Shown in pieces: positions 46,406 through 55,131 of a stretch of 64,000 nucleotides of DNA (its first letter is position 1; every line of letters begins with the position of its first letter). Under the pieces are notes generated by a model that worked only from the letters and a program-made list of their open reading frames with translations, did not search any database and had not been told where the DNA came from. This DNA comes from Butyrivibrio sp. MC2013. Lineage in GTDB: Bacteria; Bacillota; Clostridia; Lachnospirales; Lachnospiraceae. The DNA lies in NCBI RefSeq assembly GCF_000424585.1, contig NZ_AUKE01000006.1, positions 177,784 through 241,783 of the forward strand, read 5' to 3'. Made by a program: the position numbers and the translations under genes.

Positions 46406-46474
46406 CACAAATATATGGTGCAGGCCCTGGCATACAAGCAAAAAATCCAAAAACAGGGCTATTCGGGAGGACAT

Positions 46475-47380
46475 ATGAATATCGATAATCGAAAGGCCGT
46501 CAGATATAACAGGTGGGGATATATCTTTCTCATCCCTTTTGTAGTAACATATCTGATCTTCAACCTGATACCACTCTTTACTACTTTTTATAATTCACTT
46601 TTTGAAAACTATATGTCAGGCCTGACACAGATAGGACCAAGATTTGTCGGCCTGGCCAATTACGTTACGCTATTGTCAGGAGGAGAGCTTTTAACATATG
46701 CAGCTAACACAGTGATCATCTGGATCATGGGGTTTATCCCCCAGATACTGATCTCTCTTCTCCTTGGAGCCTGGTTTTCCGATCCCAGCCTGAGGCTCAA
46801 GGGTACCAGATTCTTTAAGACTGTGATCTACCTGCCCAATCTGATCATGGCATCTGCTTTCTCCATGCTATTCTTTACCCTTTTCTCAGACGGAGGTCCG
46901 GTAAACGGCTTGCTCATGGACCTGCAAATATTATCCGGTCCTTATAAATTCCTGTCTCATGTATGGTCTACCAGGAGCCTGATCGCAGGCATGAACCTGC
47001 TCATGTGGTTTGGCAATACTACAATCCTCCTCATGGCAGGTATGCTGGGCATAGATCCCGCTCTCTTTGAAGCCGCCCAGGTAGACGGTGCAAAGCCGCG
47101 CCAGATATTCTTTCACGTGACCCTGCCACTTCTACGCCCCATACTGGTGTATACACTGATCACATCCCTTATAGGCGGCGTGCAGATGTTCGACGTACCT
47201 CAGGTGCTTACTAATGGCAGCGGTAATCCCGTGAGAAGCTCCATGACACTGATCATGTATCTCAACAAGCATCTCTACAACAAGAATTACGGCCTGGGAG
47301 GCGCTCTGTCGGTTATCCTCTTCTTCTGCACAGCCATCCTGAGCATGATGGTCTTTAAACTGTCAGAGAGCAAGGAATAA
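46475..47380 (+). CDS. Sugar ABC transporter permease, MalF type
   Basis: A 301-residue CUT1 permease with six helices and the EAA motif FEAAQVDGAKPRQIFFHVTLP. The ATG at 46475 has GGGAGG five bases upstream; an earlier ATG at 46415 would add 20 residues from the repeat-rich leader and is unlikely. It pairs with the MalG-type gene 85 bp downstream. Confidence 0.92.
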   Translation: MNIDNRKAVRYNRWGYIFLIPFVVTYLIFNLIPLFTTFYNSLFENYMSGLTQIGPRFVGLANYVTLLSGGELLTYAANTVIIWIMGFIPQILISLLLGAWFSDPSLRLKGTRFFKTVIYLPNLIMASAFSMLFFTLFSDGGPVNGLLMDLQILSGPYKFLSHVWSTRSLIAGMNLLMWFGNTTILLMAGMLGIDPALFEAAQVDGAKPRQIFFHVTLPLLRPILVYTLITSLIGGVQMFDVPQVLTNGSGNPVRSSMTLIMYLNKHLYNKNYGLGGALSVILFFCTAILSMMVFKLSESKE

Positions 47381-47465
47381 AGCAAAAGAATCCCGGAAAA
47401 CAATATAAATCAATAGATTAATGAGAGTAGACTCTTATAAAGCTCTCTATCTTGAAAGGATCCGT

Positions 47466-48326
47466 ATGAACAATAAAAACACAGGAATGATCACGGGGAT
47501 CAGACTTCGCAGGATCATATGCTATATAGTACTGACTATCATAAGCTTCCTATGCCTCTTCTGGTTCTATGTGCTCTTCATAAATGCCACAAGGTCACAT
47601 TCCCAGCTGACCACCCAGGGCTTTAGTGCCGTCCCGGGGCAAAGCCTTCTGCAGAACTGGATACATCTGGCAGAAGGTACTATCCCCATTGTCAGAGGCA
47701 TGCTCAATTCCCTCTTCGTAGCCAGCTGCTCGGCTATCCTATGCACTTACTTCTCAGCCATGACAGCCTATGCAATCCATGCATATGATTTCAAATACAA
47801 GAAGTTCATCTTCACTTTTATCCTTATGGTGATGATGATCCCCACACAGGTAAATGCACTGGGATTTATCAAGCTGCTGGACAAGCTCCACATGGATAAC
47901 AGCTACTGGGGGCTGATACTACCCTCTATTGCAGCACCCATAACCTTCTTTTACATCAAGCAGTATATGGAGAGTTCCCTTCCCATATCACTTGTGGAAG
48001 CAGCCAGGATAGACGGCTCAGGTGAATTCCAGACCTTTAATTTCATCGTAATGCCCCTACTAAAACCGGCACTTGCTGTACAAGCCATATTCGCCTTTGT
48101 AGGCAATTGGAACAATTATTTCACCCCTGCCCTGATACTCCATGACAGCAACAAAAAGACCCTTCCCATCCTCATAGCCCAGCTAAGAGGAGCGGACTTC
48201 CTGAAATTCGACATGGGCCAGGTATACGTGATGATAGCATTCTCCATCTTCCCGGTCATCCTCGTATATCTGCTATTATCCAAGCACATCGTGGGCGGAA
48301 TCGCCCTTGGCGGTGTAAAGGGATAA
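47466..48326 (+). CDS. Sugar ABC transporter permease, MalG type
   Basis: A 286-residue CUT1 permease with the EAA motif VEAARIDGSGEFQTFNFIVMP. The ATG at 47466 follows AAAGGA. With the MalF-type permease and the lipoprotein upstream it forms a beta-glucoside importer that lacks its own ATPase. It is the last gene of the operon; a 70-bp inverted repeat follows. Confidence 0.92.
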   Translation: MNNKNTGMITGIRLRRIICYIVLTIISFLCLFWFYVLFINATRSHSQLTTQGFSAVPGQSLLQNWIHLAEGTIPIVRGMLNSLFVASCSAILCTYFSAMTAYAIHAYDFKYKKFIFTFILMVMMIPTQVNALGFIKLLDKLHMDNSYWGLILPSIAAPITFFYIKQYMESSLPISLVEAARIDGSGEFQTFNFIVMPLLKPALAVQAIFAFVGNWNNYFTPALILHDSNKKTLPILIAQLRGADFLKFDMGQVYVMIAFSIFPVILVYLLLSKHIVGGIALGGVKG

Positions 48327-48335
48327 CTCACTAAG

Positions 48336-48405
48336 GAGTCATTGGGGACGTAACAGGTTGACTCATTGCATGCAATGAGTCAATCTATTACGTCCCCAAT
48401 GACTC
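48336..48405. terminator. 70-bp inverted repeat between convergent genes
   Basis: The outer stem is 18 bp (48336-48353 with 48388-48405, containing GGGGACG/CGTCCCC). The inner palindrome is 26 bp (48358-48383) and perfect. It begins 9 bp after the permease stop and ends at the base before the convergent gene's stop codon. It should end transcription from both sides, though T tracts are short; GGGGACG-type palindromes are also seen in REP-like elements. Confidence 0.65.
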
Positions 48406-50481
48406 TTATTCATAACCTATAGGAGCACCTGTGATATCCGCTATCTTCACGCTGATGTCAGGACGCTTCTCCACTATATACATACGACAGTCTGTAAGAG
48501 ACCAGGTATTCTTCCTCCATATCATGCCGCCCCTTAGAATGTCATCTTCTCTCACCAGCTGATAGGAATAAATAGCTCCCGTAGCAGGATTCTCCACATT
48601 CAGGTAGTAACTGTTTCCGGCGTCAGCGTCTGATATCCTGCAGCTGACCCCTATCACCTGATAGCTGTCAGTCTCCCTTGCAGTCTCTACATTCATCACC
48701 AGATCAGTAATATCCCCTCTATCCGGCTCCTCTTGTGGGGCCTCTACAGGCGCCATATAGGAGACCCAAAAGGCATCTGTTCCCGGCAGTTCATCTACTA
48801 TGGAGGCAGATACATAGGGATTGTAATAATCGCACAGATAGCCTATCCATACATTCCCATATTCCGAATAAATATCAGGCCTGGTGATCATATTTATGAC
48901 TATGTCATCTGTGCTGCCTATTCCCCTTGCCAGCAAGTCTCTCCCTCGCCCCAGGTTATAGCCCGCGCTGTCAGAGAGCTTATTGGACAGATAGTCAGGA
49001 GCAGGGCTCGACCAGACATTATGGCAGGAATAGTACATATCAGGAGCCACATATAGTATGTCCTTATTACTATCAATATGATCCAGCAGCTCTGCCCTGT
49101 CAGCTGCAGTCACTTTAGCTATGGGCAGTTCGAAATGATGCGACCTTACAGTAGTCACGCCTGCTACGCTAATGGCCAGGATCAGTATAGCCAGCGATAT
49201 ATATATCCGGTATCCTGCAAGATTAACACCACCCACATTTTTCCGTAACTCCCTCCAATATGCTATTAGCTGCAAAAAGAGTACCATGCACAATATCACC
49301 ACTCCGCCTATGACCCTCCAGACGAAGCGGTCCAGATATACAAAGAAAAAGCCTGATGCTGCAAGCACCATTAGAGATATCATAAGAGATATAATGGGAG
49401 TTGCAAAACCAAATATCAATACAGATGCTGCAAAGAGCAGTACAAGGAGTAATATTACTGCCTTGTGATCGGCAAGCACCGAAATAAAGCTCTCAAAGCC
49501 TGCATGTGAGGGTCCTCTGTAGGAAGCGGCTACGCCTAAGGTCTCAGGCGTAAAGTGGCTGCTGTCTATGATGTAATAATTCTGCACCATACCATACCAG
49601 CTGCCTGTAAGGCCTGCTGCATCAAGGCCTTCCTTCATATCTTCATAATCAGGGTATCTCTCCTGATAATCGTAGACTTCTCTTGTCAGATCAAAGGTCT
49701 CTTCAAAGAAAGCGATGTCAGGATCTGCAGCCTTATATAGCCTATGGGAGCCATAAGATAAGATCACAGCGATCAGGAGAGTGCAAAAGGGCACTATCAT
49801 GTAGTACAAACCTCTTCCGGAGCATATTGGTCTAAGAGGATTATCTAAACCGTGCAAGTCCTTACTATCAGACTGAGCAGCTCCCTTATCTAAACGAGCC
49901 GTATACAAAAGGGATAATAAGCGAAGGAATAGTATGAGCCCTGCAAAGGGAATGCACAGAAGCATAGCATCTTCTCTCAGGCTCCCTGCCAGGAGAATAT
50001 AGAGCATTCCCACCGCAGCTGCAGCGATCCGAACGTAACCAGCGGCGAAATGCCAAAGGGTCATAAGAAGGGATATTCCCGCAGTTCCCAGGAGCATAGC
50101 TGTTTGAGTGAAATTGATCTCTATGGCGGGAGCAGCCTGCCAGGTGATAAGCCCTGCCATAAGTGCAGGGACCAGCCCCTTATAGCCACCAAAAGAAAAG
50201 CTTACAGACAGCATTATGATAAAGATGGATGAAAAGATGGCCCAGATAGAAAAACAAGTCCACCAGTTAACAGCAGGAAAGAGCCTGTAAAAAAGCTTTA
50301 AAATAGCTCCAATGCCCACAGAGATAGAATTAAAGCCGGGATCAGCGCCCGCCATAGACAGATATTTGGCTATACTGCCATCCCCCGCACTGGAATACAC
50401 AGGCGCTGAAAATATAAATAACACCATTAAAATCAGACTAGTGCCAAGCGGCAGCCAAAGTCTCACCCAATTTTTCTTCAT
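48406..50481 (-). CDS. Polytopic membrane protein, possible glycosyltransferase
   Basis: A 691-residue protein with about ten to twelve helices in the first 450 residues, a large outside loop with FEETFDLTREVYDYQERY, and a C-terminal soluble domain of about 240 residues. The acidic first outside loop (YSSAGDGSIAKYL) and overall build fit lipid-linked-sugar-dependent transferases. The ATG at 50481 has GGGGGAAG upstream. It follows the GtrII-like gene by 24 bp. I do not recognise its family. Confidence 0.6.
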   Translation of the reverse strand: MKKNWVRLWLPLGTSLILMVLFIFSAPVYSSAGDGSIAKYLSMAGADPGFNSISVGIGAILKLFYRLFPAVNWWTCFSIWAIFSSIFIIMLSVSFSFGGYKGLVPALMAGLITWQAAPAIEINFTQTAMLLGTAGISLLMTLWHFAAGYVRIAAAAVGMLYILLAGSLREDAMLLCIPFAGLILFLRLLSLLYTARLDKGAAQSDSKDLHGLDNPLRPICSGRGLYYMIVPFCTLLIAVILSYGSHRLYKAADPDIAFFEETFDLTREVYDYQERYPDYEDMKEGLDAAGLTGSWYGMVQNYYIIDSSHFTPETLGVAASYRGPSHAGFESFISVLADHKAVILLLVLLFAASVLIFGFATPIISLMISLMVLAASGFFFVYLDRFVWRVIGGVVILCMVLFLQLIAYWRELRKNVGGVNLAGYRIYISLAILILAISVAGVTTVRSHHFELPIAKVTAADRAELLDHIDSNKDILYVAPDMYYSCHNVWSSPAPDYLSNKLSDSAGYNLGRGRDLLARGIGSTDDIVINMITRPDIYSEYGNVWIGYLCDYYNPYVSASIVDELPGTDAFWVSYMAPVEAPQEEPDRGDITDLVMNVETARETDSYQVIGVSCRISDADAGNSYYLNVENPATGAIYSYQLVREDDILRGGMIWRKNTWSLTDCRMYIVEKRPDISVKIADITGAPIGYE

Positions 50482-50505
50482 ATCTTCCCCCAAAACATCA
50501 TTCGA

Positions 50506-52122
50506 TCAAAATACGCAGATATTCACCCTATTCCCTGAGAATACAACCTGCTCTTTAAGCTCAAATTCCTTCCAGTCCCTGCCCTCAAAGCACTCCTGAT
50601 AGAGCTTGTCATCCATATCAACATGCTTGTACTGCCTTCCCTCAAGGGAACCTGCAATAGAAGTAAAGGATGAACAATACTGGAGAAATGCCCAGGTATA
50701 TCTGTCATAGCAGCGCTTATTCACTGTACTCTTATTAAAAAAGACTCTACTGTAAAAGTCTTTTGAGTTTTTATCCACAACTACAGCCATCTCATCAACA
50801 GTATTGCCTGTGCCCAGCTCGTAATCCCTGATATAGTCAAATATCTGTTCAGCATAAATATAATCAAGAGATTCACTTAACAAACGATTCTCTATAACGC
50901 ACTGGATAAAAAAGGCATTAAAGCAAACTGTTATGATGACAAGAGCATACGAGGCAGTTTCCACCCAGTTGCGAAGCAATGAAGCATCGGAATAAAAGAT
51001 CAGCACCAAAAGGAGCATAGCCTGCATAAAGGTAAAGGGTGTGATCAGACGAACTTCAAAATTCTCAGGATGTACAAATATCTGAAGAGAAAAGCTGCAA
51101 AGGATCATGACCAAAAGATATAGCAAAAAGGTAAAAATATCAGCTATCCTGCCCCTTTTAATACTAACGCAGGTCACAAGAAGCGCAGCTGCCAGTAATA
51201 GTATAAGGGGCAGATGCAGCTCGGGAGTCAGGTTCAGGCTGCTGGCAAAGGCATCGTGGAGCTGGCCTGTATATGCACGAATGAGCTCAGAAGGTGACAT
51301 TGTGACCAGCACTTCCTTGGCAGGATTACCACCAAAGCCCATACGATTAAGCACTGCCAATATCCATGGCCCCGTCATATAGTTGAGAAGGAAAAGGGCA
51401 GAGGGCGTTCCTGCATAGAATAAAGCTCTGCAAAACATCCTCTTGTCCATATGTCCCTTATAATAGAAATAGACATAGCTGATCATGACTATGACAGCGG
51501 TAAGGCAGGTCACCTGATAAGTAACTGATACCATGCAGAAGGCTATCAGCCCTGTTATATACCTCTCTTTGGAATATAGATAAACGCCCAGAGCCATGAA
51601 GATAAAGGACATGGCAAAAATGTGCATGCTCTCAGTATAATAAAAGAATTCGCAATTAAGCACATTTAAAAAAGCCACCGTAAAGGCCAGCCTGTAAATG
51701 TGTACTCTTAGAGAAAAATGCTTTCTAAAGCTAAACTCCTTAAAATCCACATCAAAGAACAAAGGCCAGAATGCTATCTGCAAAAGGGTAAGAGATAGTG
51801 CAAATGAAAAGATCAAAAAAATAAGAGACGGTCTTAAATGAAGAGCAGGAAGAAATCCTGTTTTATTAAAAATACCTTCAAATACAGCAGACAGCCAGCG
51901 ATAGTTTTCAAGTCTGGCACGAAAGGTATCATCAGGAGATATGGCTCCCCAAAGAGTATCCCCATTGGCAAAGATACTACGGTAAAAACCGCCAAAAACC
52001 ATAAAAAGAATAACCATATTGGTGAAGCAGAGCTTGATATAGCTGCTGTAAGAATCATAGAGTTTTCTTAATAATATACCCTTTGTAGCCTGTGATATCT
52101 CTTGATCATACTTAGCTGTCAT
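50506..52122 (-). CDS. GtrII-like polytopic membrane protein
   Basis: A 538-residue protein of about twelve helices. FANGDTLWG followed by RLENYRWLSAVFE resembles the acidic loop and the (G)RW motif of GtrII-like transferases, but the match is weaker than in the gene at 1217-2818. A second region near the C-terminus is soluble. The start at 52122 (ATG ACA) is preceded by AAGGATGG; two earlier starts are possible. It is part of a minus-strand pair with the 691-residue membrane protein. Confidence 0.55.
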   Translation of the reverse strand: MTAKYDQEISQATKGILLRKLYDSYSSYIKLCFTNMVILFMVFGGFYRSIFANGDTLWGAISPDDTFRARLENYRWLSAVFEGIFNKTGFLPALHLRPSLIFLIFSFALSLTLLQIAFWPLFFDVDFKEFSFRKHFSLRVHIYRLAFTVAFLNVLNCEFFYYTESMHIFAMSFIFMALGVYLYSKERYITGLIAFCMVSVTYQVTCLTAVIVMISYVYFYYKGHMDKRMFCRALFYAGTPSALFLLNYMTGPWILAVLNRMGFGGNPAKEVLVTMSPSELIRAYTGQLHDAFASSLNLTPELHLPLILLLAAALLVTCVSIKRGRIADIFTFLLYLLVMILCSFSLQIFVHPENFEVRLITPFTFMQAMLLLVLIFYSDASLLRNWVETASYALVIITVCFNAFFIQCVIENRLLSESLDYIYAEQIFDYIRDYELGTGNTVDEMAVVVDKNSKDFYSRVFFNKSTVNKRCYDRYTWAFLQYCSSFTSIAGSLEGRQYKHVDMDDKLYQECFEGRDWKEFELKEQVVFSGNRVNICVF

Positions 52123-52185
52123 AACTTTTTCCATCCTTCCCACCACATATTAGCATATGTAGATATATTATCCAAATAGTAAGGA

Positions 52186-52845
52186 TCAGGGCTTTGAGTC
52201 ATCATGAAGATGTGCCGTGGGAAGATTCCATTTGTAATGCATGGCCAGGAATCGGACCACCACTATGGATATAAAGCCAAGGAGAGACGCCATAAGCTCA
52301 TTGCCGCTATAGCGCCAGATAAGAGCCGTGATAACAGCTCCTGCTATACATGCCAGAGCATAGACGTGCTTGATAAGAACAGCAGGTACTCTGTCAGCAA
52401 ATACATCCCTAAGGATCCCTCCCCCGATACCTGTGATGACACCAAGGAAGACCACCAAAAAGAGATTATCACCATGAGCAGATCTGATAGCGGTAAATGC
52501 TCCATCTACAGTAAATGCTGCCAGTCCCAGTGTATCCAGCCAAAAAAGAAGGGATTCGTATACAGGAGTGATGCCCTTGGGAACAGGGCGCCTTAAATAC
52601 ATCACAAGAAAGGCTATATTGGCTGTCACAAGTGCTATCACGGTATATATGGGATTCACAAACATGACAGGAGGTGTATTGTCCAGTATCAGATCCCTGA
52701 TAAGTCCGCCACCGGTGGCCGTTACCAGCGCCAGGAGATTGATCCCGAATATGTCCATATCCTTCCTGGCTCCTACCACAGCTCCCGATATGGCAAAGGC
52801 TACGATACCGATATTTTCTATAAACATCATCAAAGGCGTATTCAT
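52186..52845 (-). CDS. TRIC-family cation channel (UPF0126/YadS-like)
   Basis: A 219-residue protein with seven helices made of two repeated halves, each with GGG-x-x-RD (TGGGLIRD and GIGGGILRD), the signature of bacterial trimeric intracellular cation channels. These conduct K+ or other monovalent cations. GGGGGAATGAT precedes the ATG. It lies between the polyamine operon and the membrane glycosyltransferase-like pair, separated from the former by two tandem hairpin repeats. Confidence 0.9.
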   Translation of the reverse strand: MNTPLMMFIENIGIVAFAISGAVVGARKDMDIFGINLLALVTATGGGLIRDLILDNTPPVMFVNPIYTVIALVTANIAFLVMYLRRPVPKGITPVYESLLFWLDTLGLAAFTVDGAFTAIRSAHGDNLFLVVFLGVITGIGGGILRDVFADRVPAVLIKHVYALACIAGAVITALIWRYSGNELMASLLGFISIVVVRFLAMHYKWNLPTAHLHDDSKP

Positions 52846-52869
52846 ATCATTCCCCCAACCTTGTCACAA

Positions 52870-52983
52870 TTACATGGATGTAATTTGACATGTACAGAAG
52901 TGCATGGATGCACTTCTATGTCATTATTACAAGGATGTATTTTGACATGTACAGAAGTGCATGGATGCACTTCTATGTCATAA
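52870..52983. repeat. Two tandem 57-bp palindromic units after aguB
   Basis: Units 52870-52926 and 52927-52983 differ at only a few positions. Each contains TGACATGTACAGAAGTGCA, a TGGA-type turn and TGCACTTCTATGTCA, so each can fold into a hairpin. The second unit touches the stop codon of aguB. Confidence 0.9.
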
Positions 52984-53883
52984 TTAACAAGATATATCCT
53001 TGTAGCACTCAGGTCTTCTGTCTCTAAAGAGTCCCCAGGATAAGCGGTCACGTCTGATCTTGTCAAAATCATATTCCGCATAGATTATGGCCGCGTCGTC
53101 TCTTGAAGCCCTGGCAAGTATTTCTCCTGTCTCATCAGCAAGGAAGCTATTGCCATAAAAGCACAGCGATGACTTCTGTCCTCCATTTTCAGCAGATGGC
53201 TTCACATATTCCGTTCCTATCCTGTTGGCTGCTGCCACAGGTACTATATTGGCCGCAGCATGGCCCTGCATGGTCCTCATCCAATGTCCTGAGCTGTCTA
53301 CGTCCAGGATGGGCTCAGAGCCTATGGCAGTGGGATAGAGGATGATATCAGCGCCGCCAAGGGCCAGGCACCTGGCAGTCTCCGGAAACCACTGATCCCA
53401 GCATATACCTATTCCCACGTTGCCATACATAGTCTTAAATACCTTAAAACCTGTATTACCGGGCTTAAAGTAGAACTTCTCCTGATAATAATGATCGTCA
53501 GGGATATGGGTCTTACGATATCTACCAAGGATACTACCGTCTGCATCTATCATGACCACAGAATTATAGAGTTCATTGCCGTCTCTCTCATATATACTTA
53601 CAGGCACTACAACCCTTAGCTCTCTGCACAGCTCTGCAAAATAACTTACTGCAGGATTCTCTGATACAGGACTTGCCAGATCATAATAGTCATACCTGCG
53701 CTCCTGGCAAAAGTACCGGCGCTCAAAGAGCTCTGACAGAAGGATGATCTGCGCCCCCTCTGCTGCCGCATCCCTTACCATCTTCCCGGCAGTCTCAATA
53801 TTTCTTCTGACCTGTTCTTCATCAGAGGCAGCTGCCTCACCGCATGCAAACTGTATGCATGCCACCTTTACCAATTCAGGCAT
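52984..53883 (-). CDS. aguB: N-carbamoylputrescine amidase
   Basis: A 299-residue carbon-nitrogen hydrolase (nitrilase superfamily). The catalytic triad is visible as Glu in LLSELFE, Lys in YRKTHIPD and Cys in GICWDQWFPE. The closing residues and DDHYYQEKFYF match N-carbamoylputrescine amidases. It converts N-carbamoylputrescine to putrescine, CO2 and ammonia. The ATG at 53883 is favoured because AGGAG is 10 bases upstream; the ATG three codons earlier is too close to it. It is the last gene of the polyamine operon, after aguA. Confidence 0.93.
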   Translation of the reverse strand: MPELVKVACIQFACGEAAASDEEQVRRNIETAGKMVRDAAAEGAQIILLSELFERRYFCQERRYDYYDLASPVSENPAVSYFAELCRELRVVVPVSIYERDGNELYNSVVMIDADGSILGRYRKTHIPDDHYYQEKFYFKPGNTGFKVFKTMYGNVGIGICWDQWFPETARCLALGGADIILYPTAIGSEPILDVDSSGHWMRTMQGHAAANIVPVAAANRIGTEYVKPSAENGGQKSSLCFYGNSFLADETGEILARASRDDAAIIYAEYDFDKIRRDRLSWGLFRDRRPECYKDISC

Positions 53884-53973
53884 GATATCCATTCTCCTCT
53901 ATTCTTATATCTCATAAATACCCGGCATAAAGCACAAGGCACATAAAGCCGCAAGCAATTACCGGAAAACATA

Positions 53974-55116
53974 TCACCTGGCAGCCGGCAGCTGCTGTGT
54001 AATACAGTGGATATTTCCTCCGCCCAGGAGGATATCCCTTGCGGGGATCCCTATGATCTCCCTGTCCGGGCACAGCCTTTTAAGGCAGTTAACAGCAGCC
54101 TTATCACTCTCTGCATTATCTCCGCCAAACTGGGGTAGCAGGATAGCTCCATTAATATAATAATAGTTCACATAGCTGGCCGCCAGTCTCTCTCCCAGTT
54201 CTCTCTCGTCTTCGCCCTCTTCAAATTCATATCCTGCCAGGTCATCCTCGCCTATGCATATAGGATGCTCAGGGATATAGAGCTTATGAACTTTTAGTTT
54301 TCTGCCTTTAGCATCAGTCACACCGGTTAGGTATTCATGATCAGCATGAGACATGGCATACTGAGGATCAGTCTCATCATCCGTCCAGGCCAGTACTATT
54401 TCTCCGGGAGCAATAAAGGCAGCTACATTATCCACGTGCTCATTGGTCTCGTCATTGTATATTCCATAGGGGAGCCAGAGGACCTTCTTAGCACCAAGAT
54501 AACTCTTCAGCTTGTCCTCTATCTCTTCTTTGCTCATAGAGGGATTACGGCCCTTGCTAAGGAGACAGGCCTCTGTCACCAGGATAGTCCCCTCTCCGTC
54601 AGAATGAATAGAGCCTCCTTCCAGGACAAAGGGATCGGCATCATAGATATCTATACCCCTTTTCTCGCAGAGCTTCATGGGAATGGCATCATCACGCTCC
54701 CATGAGGCATATAGTCCGTCCACTTCGCCTCCCCAGGCATTGAATCTCCAGTTAATGCCTCGGACACCGCCATCTGCACTCCTGACGAATGTAGGGCACA
54801 CATCCCTGGCCCAGGCATCATCACTCTCCATAGATATCAGCTCTGCTCCGGGATAAGGGCTTACAAGCTCAGCTTCTATAGCAGATATCAGCCGGGAAGC
54901 CTCTGTCATATGCTCATCATCAACCAGGAGTATGAGCTTCTCCCTCTTCATGATCTCTTTATATATGGCAGCCATAGATTTAAGCGCGCCGCTCCTGTCT
55001 ACTCCCCAGCTGCCTGCGCGAACAGGATATATCATAATAGTAGCATAATGTTTATCATATTCTGCGGGCATATAGCAGGAATCCTCTACCGGCAGAGTAT
55101 CTCTTATTATTTTCAA
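53974..55116 (-). CDS. aguA: Agmatine deiminase
   Basis: A 380-residue member of the peptidylarginine deiminase fold, with the catalytic Cys 371 in LGGGNIHC, FVLEGGSIHSDGEGT with the substrate Glu/His, and AWARDVCP. It hydrolyses agmatine to N-carbamoylputrescine and ammonia in the cytoplasm. Translation appears to start at a TTG with AAAGGAAAAG upstream. Adjacent genes make and use its substrate and product, which supports biosynthesis rather than energy production from agmatine; no agmatine/putrescine antiporter is present. Confidence 0.95.
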   Translation of the reverse strand: MKIIRDTLPVEDSCYMPAEYDKHYATIMIYPVRAGSWGVDRSGALKSMAAIYKEIMKREKLILLVDDEHMTEASRLISAIEAELVSPYPGAELISMESDDAWARDVCPTFVRSADGGVRGINWRFNAWGGEVDGLYASWERDDAIPMKLCEKRGIDIYDADPFVLEGGSIHSDGEGTILVTEACLLSKGRNPSMSKEEIEDKLKSYLGAKKVLWLPYGIYNDETNEHVDNVAAFIAPGEIVLAWTDDETDPQYAMSHADHEYLTGVTDAKGRKLKVHKLYIPEHPICIGEDDLAGYEFEEGEDERELGERLAASYVNYYYINGAILLPQFGGDNAESDKAAVNCLKRLCPDREIIGIPARDILLGGGNIHCITQQLPAAR

Positions 55117-55131
55117 ATCTTTTCCTTTCGT

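Noticed and set aside
46415..46474. Earlier start for the MalF-type permease
   Set aside because: It would add 20 residues encoded by repeat-rich leader DNA, whereas the ATG at 46475 has GGGAGG at normal distance.
52870..52983. Possible CRISPR array
   Set aside because: Only two units, directly adjacent with no spacer, and palindromic over nearly the full length.
53974..55116. Energy-yielding agmatine deiminase pathway
   Set aside because: No putrescine carbamoyltransferase, carbamate kinase or antiporter; the amidase and polyamine genes are present instead.
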